64,000 bases of DNA from Calothrix anomala FACHB-343 (GTDB lineage Bacteria; Cyanobacteriota; Cyanobacteriia; Cyanobacteriales; Nostocaceae). The notes beneath the pieces were generated by a model. The model worked only from the letters and a program-made list of their open reading frames with translations, searched no databases and was not told the DNA's origin. Shown one piece after another: positions 45,445 through 54,609 of the stretch. The DNA lies in contig NZ_JACJQG010000045.1 of NCBI RefSeq assembly GCF_014696435.1, positions 1 to 64,000 of the forward strand, read 5' to 3'. Every line of letters starts with the position of its first letter. The stretch's first letter is position 1. The translations under genes and the position numbers were made by a program.

Positions 45445-45678
45445 AATTGAGCATCTATAAGAGTAGAGGTGTTAATTGATGCTCAATCATATCAAATTCA
45501 CGCGATGCCTTCGGCAACGTCTTCGACGAACGTGCCATGCTAGGGAAACGGCTTTGTATTACCCTATTCATTAAGTTCTGTAAGAAATTAGTTAAGCTTT
45601 ATAATGTAAATTATAGCTTTATTACCTATAGTTAATTGATATCTTAAACGAGAAACTATCAGCCAAGCGAGTTAATTT

Positions 45679-46860
45679 ATGACAATGAAACTCACAACAG
45701 CAAAAATTCAAAACTTTAAAAGCTTAGTAGATGTTGAATTAAACTTGAGAAATTTGACTATCATAGTAGGCTCAAATTCTAGCGGTAAATCAAATTGCCT
45801 AGAGTCACTTAATTTTATCAAAAATCTGTTAGTTTCTGATGGGTTACCAGTAGAATCTATGCAGAGATTGGTAAGATTTGGCAATCAAAATATTTATACA
45901 AATATTGCTGTAGAAGATGATGAACATAAATCTGAGTATACTGTATCCATTGCTGCCAACAAAAAAAATGTGCAGATTACTCAAGAAAGACTGTTAATTA
46001 ATGGCAATGAAGTAATTAATATTATCAATGGTGAAGGCGAAGTCTATGATGAAGATGGACAAAATATTCAAAAATATAAATCAGAACCAGAGATTATCGA
46101 AAATCTTGCATTACGTTCATCGGGTAACTTTGGGAATAAACCCTTTACTAAAAAATTAGCAAACTATATCAGAAATTGGAAATTTTACAATATAGATCCT
46201 GATGATATCAGGAAAAATGTTGTGCTTCTAGAAGTAGTCAAATTTGTGAAAACACCAGAAGAAGAAACTACACCAAGCTTGGATAATGAAGCTAGTGAGG
46301 TGCAGGAAGTTTTAAACTATTGGGCTAAATATGAAAAAGAAAAACTGGATGCAATTAGTAAAGAACTTCAAGCTAGTTTAAATATAAGTTTAACTGTAGT
46401 TGGCACGAAAGAGCCTATTGTCAAAGTACAAGAAGGCGATAGTCAAACAATGCCTTTGTCTAGTATGTCAGATGGGACTTTGAGATTAATTGCTTATTTA
46501 ATCCTACTTTATCAATCAGATTCAGATATGCCTACCTTGATTGGTATTGAAGAACCCGAACGCAATTTTCATCCAGGAATTCTTAAAGATGTTGCTTCGA
46601 TCATGAAAAGACTATCTAAAAAAACTCAAGTTGTTTTTACTACTCATAGTTCGCAACTACTTGATTGCTTTTCACCAGAGGAAATATCTGGGGATATTTC
46701 AGTCATACTTTTAAATAAAAAAGGAGATTTAGGAACTAAAGCTTGTTTATTAGATAAACTAGCTGAAAATCGAGATGATCTTTTAGATTGGATGACTGAT
46801 TTTGGACTAGGTAGCGCAATTTATCATAGTCACTTAATTGAAGAAATTTTAGCTGCTTAA
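45679..46860 (+). CDS. OLD-like/AAA_21 ABC-type ATPase, putative defence component
   Basis: The 393-residue ATPase has Walker A VGSNSSGKSN (near residue 35), the ABC signature-like LSSMSDGTLRLIAYL (about 263), Walker B TLIGIEEPERNFHP (about 285) and a switch histidine in VVFTTHSSQLL (about 318). This is the SMC/ABC-type ATPase of OLD, AriA and AbiL-like proteins. It lacks the fused TOPRIM domain of OLD. The next gene starts 1 bp after its stop and encodes a TOPRIM-like protein, so together they reconstitute an OLD-type pair. Start ATG 45679 or 45685. Such pairs often act in abortive anti-phage defence. Confidence 0.85.
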   Translation: MTMKLTTAKIQNFKSLVDVELNLRNLTIIVGSNSSGKSNCLESLNFIKNLLVSDGLPVESMQRLVRFGNQNIYTNIAVEDDEHKSEYTVSIAANKKNVQITQERLLINGNEVINIINGEGEVYDEDGQNIQKYKSEPEIIENLALRSSGNFGNKPFTKKLANYIRNWKFYNIDPDDIRKNVVLLEVVKFVKTPEEETTPSLDNEASEVQEVLNYWAKYEKEKLDAISKELQASLNISLTVVGTKEPIVKVQEGDSQTMPLSSMSDGTLRLIAYLILLYQSDSDMPTLIGIEEPERNFHPGILKDVASIMKRLSKKTQVVFTTHSSQLLDCFSPEEISGDISVILLNKKGDLGTKACLLDKLAENRDDLLDWMTDFGLGSAIYHSHLIEEILAA

Positions 46861-46861
46861 T

Positions 46862-47590
46862 ATGCCTAGTGTTCGGATTTGGACTCCAGAGTCTGACTAT
46901 GATAGAGATGCAGTCTGCTGTATTGCTAAAAAAATAGTCGAATATTATGAATGTGAATTAAAAATTGAATATGCAACCAAGCAAGGCTACAATGATGCAG
47001 CACGTAAACCCAATGGTTTGAAGAAAGCAGTTGATATTTATCTGAAAAGAGACGATTTAGTCATTTTTCTCATAGATGCTGATGGTATACAATCTCAAAC
47101 GCAAAGGTTGAAGGAAAGAAATTCTCTATTTAACAGAATTTTAGAAGTAGTTCAGTCATCTGGAGGTAGAGCTAAATTAATTCTCATCCTGCAAGAAGTC
47201 GAGGCTTGGCTTTTAGTTGATTGCCTTGGTATATGCTGCTACTTTACCAAAAATATTGAGAATAGAGCTAACCGACAATGGATAGATTTTGCTAATCGCA
47301 AACAATTGGGTAAAACTAATTTAATAGCAGAAGCTACACCAGATGGTAAAAATGCCAAAGAATATCTTGAAGAGCTGTCTAAGGAGATATTAATTAAGAA
47401 AAATCCTAACCTCAGAGATAAACCCCGAAATTTAAAAGAACTGCAATATGATGAAAAACAATCTCCAGAAATCGCTAAAGTGATAGAAATTACAAATCAA
47501 ACAATTAGGAGAAACGATTCTTTAGCAGAATTTGCCCAGTCTTTAAAGCAATTAGCTGAAGATAAATCTGTAAATGCAGATAGTAACTAA
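46862..47590 (+). CDS. TOPRIM/DUF4276-like partner of the OLD-like ATPase
   Basis: The 242-residue protein begins SVRIWTPESDYDRDAV (possible N-terminal glutamate), has LVIFLIDADGIQSQ (DxD-like TOPRIM acidic motif, about residues 68-80) and LILILQEVEAWLLVD (glutamates, about 113-125). This order resembles DUF4276-type TOPRIM proteins paired with AAA_21 ATPases. It is probably a metal-dependent nuclease or nuclease-like effector controlled by the ATPase. The C-terminal half is helical and basic. It sits 1 bp downstream of the ATPase gene, so they are coupled. Family assignment is by motif recall. Confidence 0.65.
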   Translation: MPSVRIWTPESDYDRDAVCCIAKKIVEYYECELKIEYATKQGYNDAARKPNGLKKAVDIYLKRDDLVIFLIDADGIQSQTQRLKERNSLFNRILEVVQSSGGRAKLILILQEVEAWLLVDCLGICCYFTKNIENRANRQWIDFANRKQLGKTNLIAEATPDGKNAKEYLEELSKEILIKKNPNLRDKPRNLKELQYDEKQSPEIAKVIEITNQTIRRNDSLAEFAQSLKQLAEDKSVNADSN

Positions 47591-47689
47591 TACCAATTCA
47601 AATAATCTTTGCGACACATCAAAATATTCTAGAGGGCATGGCAGTGCCAGTGCCCCTACAATCTGTCGCATTCTTTTTTCCAATTGGTA
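47591..47689. repeat. TACCAATT-ended miniature repeat
   Basis: TACCAATT at 47591-47598 and AATTGGTA at 47682-47689 bound 99 bp immediately after the TOPRIM gene stop. An inner GGCA-rich hairpin is present. Same family as 33491-33587. Confidence 0.65.
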
Positions 47690-47779
47690 TAATAAATTGA
47701 AAATTTAATCTTTTTCTCTGCGCTCTCTGCGTCTCTGTGGTTCAATTAAAAAATCAGGTGGGCATTGCCCACCCTACTA

Positions 47780-50527
47780 TTAATTGGGCGGATCGATACG
47801 ATTGACAACGGCTGCCCAAAGAATCATCGGTGAACCAACACCTAAACAGAATAACCACTGTTGCCAACTTAAAGGCGCTGTTTCAAACACGTAATTAATA
47901 AACGGCACATGGGCAAAGATAATCTGCAAAATAATCGCCCCTATAATCCCAAAAGCAATGGCAGGAATATCCACATTCTCTTGAATTGTGCCGTCCATTT
48001 TGGCAATTAAATTGGGAATTAATTGGCTAATACTCAACAGGTAAAATATTCGCCCAGCAATTAAGGAATTAATCGCCATTGTTCGCGCTAAATTTAAATC
48101 GCCTGTGGTTTGGCGGATATATTCAAATACGCCAAATATCACAATCCAGTTAAACAATGAAATTGCTAAAATCCGCTTTAACCGACTTGCCGATAATAAG
48201 GGTTCGTTGGGATGGCGCGGTGCTTGTTCCATGACGTTTTGTCCTTTGGGTTCAAAAGCTAAGGGTACTGTCATGGTGATGGAGTTGAGCATATTGAGCC
48301 AGAGTACTTGTAAGGATAAAATCGGTAAATCTCTGGCTAATAAGGTGCTAATCAAAATTGTCATTGATTCGCCACCGTTGACAGGCAAAATAAAGCAAAT
48401 CGCTTTGATCAGGTTTTTATAAACCGCCCTTCCTTCTTCTACAGCTGCTTCTATAGAAGCAAAGTTATCGTCGGTAAGCAGCATATCTGCAGCTTCTTTG
48501 GCGACTTCTGTACCTGCGCCACCCATCGCAATCCCGATATCTGCTTGTTTTAAGGCGGGTGCGTCGTTGACACCATCTCCTGTCATGGCGACGATTTCGC
48601 CTTTTGATTGTAAGGCTTCGACTAAACGCAGCTTTTGTTCGGGGGCGACACGGGCAAAGACTACGCCTTCTTCGGCTACTTGGGCGAGTTCTACTGGTTC
48701 CATCTTGGCTAATTCTGCACCTGTGAAGGCGAGAACTGAACCGTTTTTGTTAATGCCCATACGACGAGCGATCGCCCCAGCTGTGATAGCATGATCTCCG
48801 GTAATCATCTTGACTTGAATTCCGGCTGATTGACAGGCTTGAACGGCTTTAATTGCACTCTCGCGCGGCGGATCGATCATTCCCTGTAAGCCTAAGAATA
48901 TCAAGCCATCCTCAATATCTGCACGATCTACTGTATTTTGCCCATCGCTCACAGGCTTTTTCGCTAACGCCAACACCCGCAAGCCTTGTCGCGCCATAAT
49001 ATTCACTTCCCGTTCGATGGAAGTTTGTTTTAATGTCTCCACACAATCAAGGGGACGAGGTTGTCCATTTGTATTTAACATCAAGGTGCAGCGTTGTAAA
49101 ATCGCCTCGACAGAACCCTTGATATAGATGGTTTTACCTTTGGGTGTGGCGTGCAAAGTCGCCATGTATTGATAGTCTGATTCAAAGGGTATCCCATCTA
49201 ATTTAGGCATTTGCTTGATTAAAGTCGGCTGGCTAAAACCGGCTTTGTTTGCAGCTGTAATTAATGCGCCTTCGGTGGGATCTCCCATGACTACCCATCT
49301 ACCATTTTTCGTCTCTAGGTGGGAATCATTGCAGAGTAAGCCAGCGATTAAGCATTCTTGCAAACCCTTATCGCTATTCAAATCTACAGGTTTCTCATCG
49401 TTGAGAATTTCCCCGTCTGGTGCATAACCTACACCTGTAACAGTATATTGATGTCCTCCTGCATAGATGGCTTGTACTGTCATTTGGTTTTCTGTCAAAG
49501 TTCCGGTTTTATCGGAACAAATCACAGTTGCACTACCCAAGGTTTCTACCGCCGGTAATTTGCGGATAATTGCATTGCGTCGAGCCATCCGGGAAACGCC
49601 AATGGCGAGGGTAACTGTGACAACTGCTGGTAAACCTTCGGGAATGGCGCTGACTGTTAACGCTACCGCCGCTTCTAAGGCATCTTGAAAACTGCGGGAA
49701 CTTAAGCCGACGAAAAAGCACAGGGTAGCTAGCCCTAGCACCATGTACAACCAATTTTGACTGAATTTATCAAATTTTCTAGTTAAAGGCGTTGAAAGGT
49801 TGGTATGCTGCTCCATTAGCTGGGAAATGCGCCCGGTTTCCGTCTCATTCCCTGTAGCTACGACAATTCCCGTACCTTGTCCAAAGGTAACAAAACCTCC
49901 TGCGTAAGCCATGTTTTTTCGTTCGGCTAGGGCGGTGTCTGGGTTTAAGGTTGCGGTATGTTTTTCTATGGCTATTGATTCCCCAGTTAACGCAGATTCA
50001 TCAATTTGCAAATTTTTTACTTTAATTAACCGTAAATCTGCTGGGACTTTATCGCCAGAAGTGAGTAATACAATATCTCCAGGGACTAACTCGCGGGAAG
50101 GGATGCGAATTTTTTGACCGTCACGGATAATTGTGGCTTCCGTAGTAATTGCTTTGGCTAAAGCCGCGATCGCACTTTCGGCTTTTGACTCTTGAATAAA
50201 GCCAATGATGGCGTTAGTAGTCGTCACACCCCAAATCACCCCAGCGTTGACAAAACTACCTGTTACCGCCTTCACCAACCCCGCACACAACAAAATAATT
50301 AGTAGCGGTTGGTTAAATTGCAGCAGAAACTTCAACCACCAAGGTTTACCCGGCTTCGCCGCCAATTCATTTGCGCCCAATGTATTCAACAGCATAACTG
50401 CTGTTGCATCATTCAACCCATATTCAGCATCACTTTGCAACCGCGCGATCGCTTCCCCAATATCCAAGCCATGCCAAACAGTCAGCTGCTTATCTTCTGG
50501 AGCGATGGTAGATACAGCTGGAGCCAT
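47780..50527 (-). CDS. P2-type cation-transporting ATPase (PacL/calcium-pump type)
   Basis: This is a 915-residue P-type ATPase. It has the N-terminal cation-ATPase domain, the actuator motif ALTGES, the PEGLP motif of M4 ([16 protein letters not shown]), the phosphorylated Asp in [15 protein letters not shown], and the hinge [22 protein letters not shown]. Six C-terminal transmembrane segments follow. PEGLP together with M5/M6 residues NGGES and LWLNMLNSI suggests transport of calcium, manganese or Na/K; the exact ion cannot be fixed. A 21-bp palindrome 25 bp upstream of ATG 50527 may be an operator. It is divergent from the ATPase gene at 50711. Confidence 0.94.
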   Translation of the reverse strand: MAPAVSTIAPEDKQLTVWHGLDIGEAIARLQSDAEYGLNDATAVMLLNTLGANELAAKPGKPWWLKFLLQFNQPLLIILLCAGLVKAVTGSFVNAGVIWGVTTTNAIIGFIQESKAESAIAALAKAITTEATIIRDGQKIRIPSRELVPGDIVLLTSGDKVPADLRLIKVKNLQIDESALTGESIAIEKHTATLNPDTALAERKNMAYAGGFVTFGQGTGIVVATGNETETGRISQLMEQHTNLSTPLTRKFDKFSQNWLYMVLGLATLCFFVGLSSRSFQDALEAAVALTVSAIPEGLPAVVTVTLAIGVSRMARRNAIIRKLPAVETLGSATVICSDKTGTLTENQMTVQAIYAGGHQYTVTGVGYAPDGEILNDEKPVDLNSDKGLQECLIAGLLCNDSHLETKNGRWVVMGDPTEGALITAANKAGFSQPTLIKQMPKLDGIPFESDYQYMATLHATPKGKTIYIKGSVEAILQRCTLMLNTNGQPRPLDCVETLKQTSIEREVNIMARQGLRVLALAKKPVSDGQNTVDRADIEDGLIFLGLQGMIDPPRESAIKAVQACQSAGIQVKMITGDHAITAGAIARRMGINKNGSVLAFTGAELAKMEPVELAQVAEEGVVFARVAPEQKLRLVEALQSKGEIVAMTGDGVNDAPALKQADIGIAMGGAGTEVAKEAADMLLTDDNFASIEAAVEEGRAVYKNLIKAICFILPVNGGESMTILISTLLARDLPILSLQVLWLNMLNSITMTVPLAFEPKGQNVMEQAPRHPNEPLLSASRLKRILAISLFNWIVIFGVFEYIRQTTGDLNLARTMAINSLIAGRIFYLLSISQLIPNLIAKMDGTIQENVDIPAIAFGIIGAIILQIIFAHVPFINYVFETAPLSWQQWLFCLGVGSPMILWAAVVNRIDPPN

Positions 50528-50551
50528 AACTCTTTATTCCCTTTTTTTAAA

Positions 50552-50572
50552 GTGTTATATTTTGTATAACAC
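50552..50572. promoter_or_regulatory. Palindrome GTGTTATA-N5-TATAACAC upstream of the P-type ATPase
   Basis: Perfect 8-bp arms with a 5-bp spacer lie 25-45 bp upstream of the start codon. The size and place fit a repressor operator overlapping the promoter. The regulator is unknown. Confidence 0.5.
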
Positions 50573-50710
50573 GAAACCTTAGTGCCAAATACTTAAGAAC
50601 ACTAAAATATTTAAATAATAATCATAGTTATTCAGCATGGAACAACCGTCAACAGTCAACCGTCAACCATCAACCTATTCCACGGTTGCCCACTACTCCC
50701 ACAACTTAGT

Positions 50711-51832
50711 ATGCTGACGTTACAGATAGGGCTGCATTCAGCAGGCGGGTATATTTTGGACTTGGCTACTCCTTTACAACTAATTGGGCGCTCGGTGGAA
50801 TTTCAGCATGTTGTCGAAGTGCTGGCGCGAGATGGTGATTTGCTAATTACGGGAGTACCGGGGAGTGGGAGGCGTACTTTAGTGCGAGGTGCAGCTCAAG
50901 AAGTAGGTGCGATCGCTTTAGAAATCGATTGTATCCGCGCTATCGATGGGCAGCGATTTGTGCAATTGTTGGCGGAGGCGATTAGCCAAAATTGGCAACT
51001 AGAAAAAATCCAAAGTTGGGTGGCTGAGAATGCTAGGGAGTTTTTTGTCTACAATTCTGAAGGAAAACTAAAAATATTACCTTCCCTTAACCAAAAACAG
51101 GTATGGCAAGCATTTGAATTATTGTTGCAATTGACACAAATTATCGCCGTAGATTTACAGCAACGAGTAGTATTAATTTTACATAGTTTTCCCCACATTC
51201 GCTCTTGGGATCGAAATAATTTGTGGGAAGCAACATTCCGCAGAGAAATTAAGGCGCAAACGGAAGTTAGTTATGTTTTAATTGCGACTATTGCCGAGAC
51301 AAATCAGCACACAGATGAGGCTAACTATCCTCTAGAAACTATACAGTTACCTCCCTTAGCTAAAGATGTTTTAGGATTGTGGGCAAGGGAGATGTTACAT
51401 ACACAAGGCTTAAAATTTGATTCTCGTTCTTGTGCTTTACAACTCTTCTTAGATGCAGTACAAGGACATATAGGCGATGCAATGGCGTTGATTCGCCGCT
51501 TGCAAACTTTGTGTCCTGCTGATGAATTAATTACAGAAGAACATGTACAACAAGCAATTGCCGGATTACTCAAAGATTTATCGATTACTTTTGAATCATT
51601 ACTGATGCTATTACCTGCAAATCAGGTACACTTGCTGGAATGTTTAGCTTTAGATCCCACAGCAAAACCGCAAAGTAAAGAGTATATTCAAAAACATGGA
51701 CTATCAAGAGGCGGCAGCCTACAAGGTGCATTGACTGGATTACAGCATAAGGGTTTAATTTACAATGCAGAGCAGGGTTATAAACTAGCTTTGCCATTAT
51801 TAGGTTTGTGGTTGCAACAACGTTTGAGCTAA
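50711..51832 (+). CDS. AAA/STAND-like ATPase with altered Walker A
   Basis: The 373-residue protein has a P-loop region LIGRSVEFQHVVEVLARDGDL then GVPGSGRRTLVRG, where Arg54 replaces the Walker A lysine. A Walker B-like VVLILHSFPHI follows (about 158). The C-terminal part (about 250-370) is helical with winged-helix-like features (SRGGSLQGALTGLQHKGLIYN). It resembles archaeal-type ATPase domains with a lid and winged helix, but nucleotide hydrolysis is doubtful. The gene ends about 27 bp before the MASE1 hybrid kinase on the same strand, so the two probably form an operon. Function unknown. Confidence 0.7.
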   Translation: MLTLQIGLHSAGGYILDLATPLQLIGRSVEFQHVVEVLARDGDLLITGVPGSGRRTLVRGAAQEVGAIALEIDCIRAIDGQRFVQLLAEAISQNWQLEKIQSWVAENAREFFVYNSEGKLKILPSLNQKQVWQAFELLLQLTQIIAVDLQQRVVLILHSFPHIRSWDRNNLWEATFRREIKAQTEVSYVLIATIAETNQHTDEANYPLETIQLPPLAKDVLGLWAREMLHTQGLKFDSRSCALQLFLDAVQGHIGDAMALIRRLQTLCPADELITEEHVQQAIAGLLKDLSITFESLLMLLPANQVHLLECLALDPTAKPQSKEYIQKHGLSRGGSLQGALTGLQHKGLIYNAEQGYKLALPLLGLWLQQRLS

Positions 51833-51859
51833 AAATTAGGAGATTTGCTGCTTAAGCCT

Positions 51860-54478
51860 ATGCGTAGAAGGCTTGTAATTACAGTTTTAGGGTTATTAGC
51901 CTTAGTTCTGGCTCATCAAATGGCTCTCATCTACCAAATTCAGCCAGGAATCTCTTTATGGTTTCCGCCATCAGGAGTAGCGATCGCGCTCACTTTTTGG
52001 TTAGGGACTGATGGTATCCTGCTGACAGGATTGGCATCGTTTTTGATGGCACCGTTTTGGGGCTTGCAAGGTTGGGAACAACTCATTGGTTTTACTGATG
52101 GTATAGAGCCTTTGATTGCTTGGTTACTCTATCGTCGTGTCAAACAAGGTTCGCTGCGATTAAATAATCTCAGAGATGCCGCAATTTTTACCTTAACCGT
52201 ACCCATAGCAGCCTCCGCTACTTTAGCTGCGATTGGTAGCTTAACTTGGGTAGCTGTGGGAAAAATGTCTTGGGCTAGCTTGACGCAAAGTATCCCTAAT
52301 TGGTGGTTAGGTAATGCTATGGGAGTGATGGCAATTACACCAACTGCTTTATTAGTATTCACGCCATTTTTTCAGTCTATGGGCTGGATAGATCGTGACG
52401 AAGGCGCAGATTCTAGCTTAAATGCTGTTAACTTTCAGCGATCGCGGCGATATATTCTGGAAATTAGCACGATTATTTTCTTGTGTATTGCGATCGCTAT
52501 TTTAACTGTTACCCAAACTCAGCAAACACATTTTCGCTTCCAACAATTATCTTTTTTAAGCTTTGTTCCCGTTTTATGGGCTGCCAGTCGCTTTGGTGTT
52601 ACCAGTGGAATGTTAATCTCTACATTCTGCGTATTAGTAACTTTATTTTGTTATCTCATTGTCTACCCTGATACTATTTCCATAGACAAGTTTACGCTTC
52701 CTGGTGAAGTTTTACACGTTCATAAACTAAGTTTATTAGTACAATGTGCTGTAAGTTTACTGGTAGGAACGGCAATTACAGAAAGAGCCAAAACCCAAGT
52801 AACATTAGCCGTAGAAAGAGTCAAACTTGGTGAATATCAAGCCCGTGCTAAACTTTCTGAAAAACTGATTTATCTGAATGATTCTTTAGTTGCTACTAAT
52901 ATTCGCCTAGAGGAATCTAACCGAGAAAAAGATGAATTACTCCAGCGCGAAAAATCTTTGCGGCAACGTCTAGCCAATATTCTTGAAAGCATGACTGATG
53001 CTTTTATCGCAGTCAATCAAGATTGGCAAATTACTTATATTAATCAACAAGCAGTGAACATTATCGGCGTAGACGCAGATAGAATATTAGGAAATAACTT
53101 TTGGGAACAATGGCCAGACAGTCATGGTACACCATTTGAGCGCGAATATCGTCACGCATTAACTGAAGGAATACCCGTACATTTTGAGGCTTTTTGCGAA
53201 CGTGATTGTAAATGGTTTGAAGCCCATGCTTACCCTGGAGAAGATGGTTTGGGTATCTTTTTTAGAAATATTACTAGACGCAAGCAAGCAGAAGTAGAAC
53301 GGGAACAATTATTGACTAGAGAGCAAGCTGCAAGGGCGGAAGCGGAAAAAGCCAACCGCCTCAAAGATGAATTTTTAGCCGTACTTTCCCATGAATTACG
53401 TACTCCCCTCAACCCGATTTTAGGTTGGGTATCATTAATTAAAATGTATAAATATGAGGGAGAAAAGTTATTTCGCGGCTTAGAAATTATCGAGCGCAAT
53501 GCTAAGTTACAAATTCAACTAATTGAAGACTTGTTAGATGTTTCTCGCATTCAACAAGGCAAAATGGTATTAAATATCCAGCCAGTGAATTTAGCGAAGA
53601 CAATTACAACAGCTTTGGAGACAATGCACTTAGCACTAGAAGCGAAAAATATTCAAATAAAAACTAGTTTAGATAGTCATATTGGCTTAGTAGCTGGTGA
53701 TATCGCTCGCTTGCAACAAATATTTTGGAATCTCCTATCTAACGCCGTAAAATTTACACCATCAGGAGGACAAATAGAAGTAAGGCTAGAACAAGTAGAT
53801 AGCCATGCTGTAATTCAAGTTAAAGATAATGGTAAAGGCATTAGCTTAGATTTTCTCCCCCATGTATTTGAATATTTCCGTCAAGCTGATGGCACAATTA
53901 CCAGAGAATTTGGTGGCTTAGGATTAGGACTAGCAATTGTGCGCCATCTCACAGAATTGCATGGCGGAACAGTGCAAGTAGAAAGCCAAGGAGAAGGTAC
54001 AGGGGCAACATTTACTGTAAATTTACCATTAATGCCCAAACAATCACAAATATCAGCCAACGAGCGGACATTAAATAATCATGAAAATTTGGCAGGTTTA
54101 CGGATTTTAGTAGTAGATGACGATCGCGATACAGGTGAATTTATCACGATTATGCTGGAAAATTTAGGCGCATCAGTCACGGCTGTCACTTCTGCTGGCG
54201 AAGCTTTAGAAATCATTGCCAAATCTCGCCCAGATTTACTGTTAAGCGATATTAGTATGCCGGGAATTGATGGCTATATGTTAATCCGTTTAATTCGCGC
54301 TATGCCACCAGAACAAGGAGGGAAAATTCCCGCGATCGCACTGACAGCTTTTGCCGGGGAAATGAACCAAAAACAAGCAATTGCAGCCGGCTTTCAAATG
54401 CACCTATCTAAGCCAGTTGAATTAGAAAAATTATTAACAGCAACCACAAAAATTTTAGAATTAAAGGATAGGAGTTAG
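51860..54478 (+). CDS. MASE1-PAS-histidine kinase-receiver hybrid
   Basis: The N-terminal MASE1 membrane sensor (about residues 1-310) has about eight helices and begins with ISLWFPPSGVAIALTFWLG. A coiled coil, PAS (about 370-480), HisKA (LAVLSHELRTPLNPILGW), HATPase (NLLSNAVKFT, DNGKGIS, GLGLGLAIV) and C-terminal receiver (RILVVDDDRDTGEF, Asp in LLLSDISMPGIDG, Lys in HLSKPVE) follow. Its kinase-receiver part closely resembles the C-terminal module of the hybrid kinase at 36984-40838, suggesting a shared origin. ATG 51860 is chosen; TTG 51845 would add five residues. Confidence 0.93.
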   Translation: MRRRLVITVLGLLALVLAHQMALIYQIQPGISLWFPPSGVAIALTFWLGTDGILLTGLASFLMAPFWGLQGWEQLIGFTDGIEPLIAWLLYRRVKQGSLRLNNLRDAAIFTLTVPIAASATLAAIGSLTWVAVGKMSWASLTQSIPNWWLGNAMGVMAITPTALLVFTPFFQSMGWIDRDEGADSSLNAVNFQRSRRYILEISTIIFLCIAIAILTVTQTQQTHFRFQQLSFLSFVPVLWAASRFGVTSGMLISTFCVLVTLFCYLIVYPDTISIDKFTLPGEVLHVHKLSLLVQCAVSLLVGTAITERAKTQVTLAVERVKLGEYQARAKLSEKLIYLNDSLVATNIRLEESNREKDELLQREKSLRQRLANILESMTDAFIAVNQDWQITYINQQAVNIIGVDADRILGNNFWEQWPDSHGTPFEREYRHALTEGIPVHFEAFCERDCKWFEAHAYPGEDGLGIFFRNITRRKQAEVEREQLLTREQAARAEAEKANRLKDEFLAVLSHELRTPLNPILGWVSLIKMYKYEGEKLFRGLEIIERNAKLQIQLIEDLLDVSRIQQGKMVLNIQPVNLAKTITTALETMHLALEAKNIQIKTSLDSHIGLVAGDIARLQQIFWNLLSNAVKFTPSGGQIEVRLEQVDSHAVIQVKDNGKGISLDFLPHVFEYFRQADGTITREFGGLGLGLAIVRHLTELHGGTVQVESQGEGTGATFTVNLPLMPKQSQISANERTLNNHENLAGLRILVVDDDRDTGEFITIMLENLGASVTAVTSAGEALEIIAKSRPDLLLSDISMPGIDGYMLIRLIRAMPPEQGGKIPAIALTAFAGEMNQKQAIAAGFQMHLSKPVELEKLLTATTKILELKDRS

Positions 54479-54489
54479 GGAAGGGGGAA

Positions 54490-54533
54490 GGGAGCAGGGA
54501 GCAGGGAGCAGGGAGCAGGGAGCAGGGAGCAGG
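54490..54533. repeat. Heptad repeat GGGAGCA, about six units
   Basis: Perfect GGGAGCA tandem immediately after the hybrid kinase stop; a short copy also occurs near 63684-63700. Confidence 0.9.
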
Positions 54534-54555
54534 GGAGAAGGATAAGGGGGACAAA

Positions 54556-54609
54556 TGACTATTGACTATTGACTATTGACTATTGACTATTGACTATTGA
54601 CCATTGACT
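54556..54609. repeat. Heptad repeat TTGACTA, about eight units, containing a start codon
   Basis: TTGACTA units run into the next gene. The last unit (54604-54610) supplies the TTG initiation codon and the first residues MT. Confidence 0.92.
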
